NCBI RefSeq assembly: GCF_003671765.1
Contig: NZ_QPIB01000012.1
Coordinates: forward strand, 581,366-645,365
DNA length: 64,000 bases
Reading direction: 5' to 3'
From: Xenophilus sp. E41
Lineage (GTDB): Bacteria; Pseudomonadota; Gammaproteobacteria; Burkholderiales; Burkholderiaceae_C
The notes under the pieces were generated by a model. It ran no database searches and was not told the origin of the DNA. It saw only the letters and a list, made by a program, of their open reading frames with translations. Each line of letters starts with the position of its first letter. The stretch's first letter is position 1. This document shows, in pieces, positions 63,816 through 64,000 of this stretch. A program made the translations under genes and the position numbers.

Positions 63816-64000
63816 TCACGTGCGGGTCGTGCCCACGAAGGTCAGACGATTGCCGAAGGGGTCGCGCACCGTCAGCTCGCGTGTGTCCCACGGGGTGGAC
63901 TCGATACCGGGGCGGGCGTAGCCGTACTGCCTGGCCGTCAGCTCCGCATGCAGGCCGTCGATGTCGTCGCAGGCGATGCGCAGGGCCGCGCCGGGGCAGG
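63816..64000 (-). CDS. VOC-family (glyoxalase/bleomycin resistance) protein, C-terminal part
   Basis: Only the last 61 codons are in the window. They read ALRIACDDIDGLHAELTARQ, GYARPGIESTPWDTRELTVR, DPFGNRLTFVG. The E-x-x-x-T-x-W-D/G-x-R-E and DPFGN-x-L-x-F ending is typical of VOC proteins, including bleomycin-resistance-like members. Substrate unknown. The 138-bp gap to the ModA-like gene contains one isolated near-DnaA box (TTATCCCCA, 63787-63795). Confidence 0.78.
   Translation of the reverse strand, partial: CPGAALRIACDDIDGLHAELTARQYGYARPGIESTPWDTRELTVRDPFGNRLTFVGTTRT

Overview
The window is about 68-70% G+C and reads as a beta-proteobacterial chromosome of the order Burkholderiales, family Comamonadaceae, most likely Variovorax or a close relative. 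The reasons are the rpmH-rnpA-yidD-yidC-mnmE and dnaA-dnaN-gyrB blocks, MetX/MetW methionine synthesis, DUF4148-type exported proteins, and intergenic repeats of a type common in that family. I see no tRNA, rRNA, insertion sequence, prophage or CRISPR array. The genus is an inference; gene identities come from recognisable motifs and gene order.

Layout. 0-5 kb: end of a tetronate catabolic operon (otnK, otnC), metX-metW, and a manganese exporter (mntX) behind a yybP-ykoY riboswitch, with a glycine-rich RNA-binding protein divergent to it. 5-12 kb: an SDR, the LPS genes kdsD-kdsC-lptC, a CPA2 antiporter and two zinc-ribbon membrane proteins. 12-23 kb: the replication and ribosome core, mnmE, yidC, yidD, rnpA and rpmH on the minus strand, then dnaA, dnaN and gyrB on the plus strand. 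23-38 kb: small exported proteins, xthA, a metallophosphoesterase, PagL, a two-gene DNA-repair cassette (DUF4130-UdgX fusion plus radical SAM protein) and a ybhP-clsB-ybhN phospholipid operon. 38-44 kb: a polyamine-type ABC importer operon ending in a hydantoin/Asp-Glu racemase-like gene.

44-56.4 kb is the most interesting stretch. A minus-strand operon encodes a VIT-VWA protein with a PEP-CTERM tail, an exosortase, an EpsI-like protein and a monofunctional GT51 peptidoglycan glycosyltransferase. It is divergent from creD. The shared intergenic region holds a perfect CreB box (GTGAA-N6-GTGAA). Behind creD lie PBP1A and, in the opposite orientation, creC and creB. I read this as one envelope-stress locus in which CreBC probably controls a surface-protein sorting cassette.

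56-64 kb: a TIGR04325-type methyltransferase, a TerB-like protein, a 585-bp gene-free stretch with the hallmarks of oriC (TAG-trio repeat, GC cluster, several DnaA boxes), a copper module (copA divergent from copZ-cueR, with two MerR-type 19-bp-spacer promoters), a small SMI1/KNR4-like gene, a ModA-like binding lipoprotein and the end of a VOC protein. Three families of dispersed repeats run through the window: a roughly 60-bp element (about 11 copies, one inside a gene and two supplying stop codons), a roughly 110-bp TTCGCG-rich inverted repeat (three copies, all between genes of an operon), and longer G+C-rich palindromic elements.
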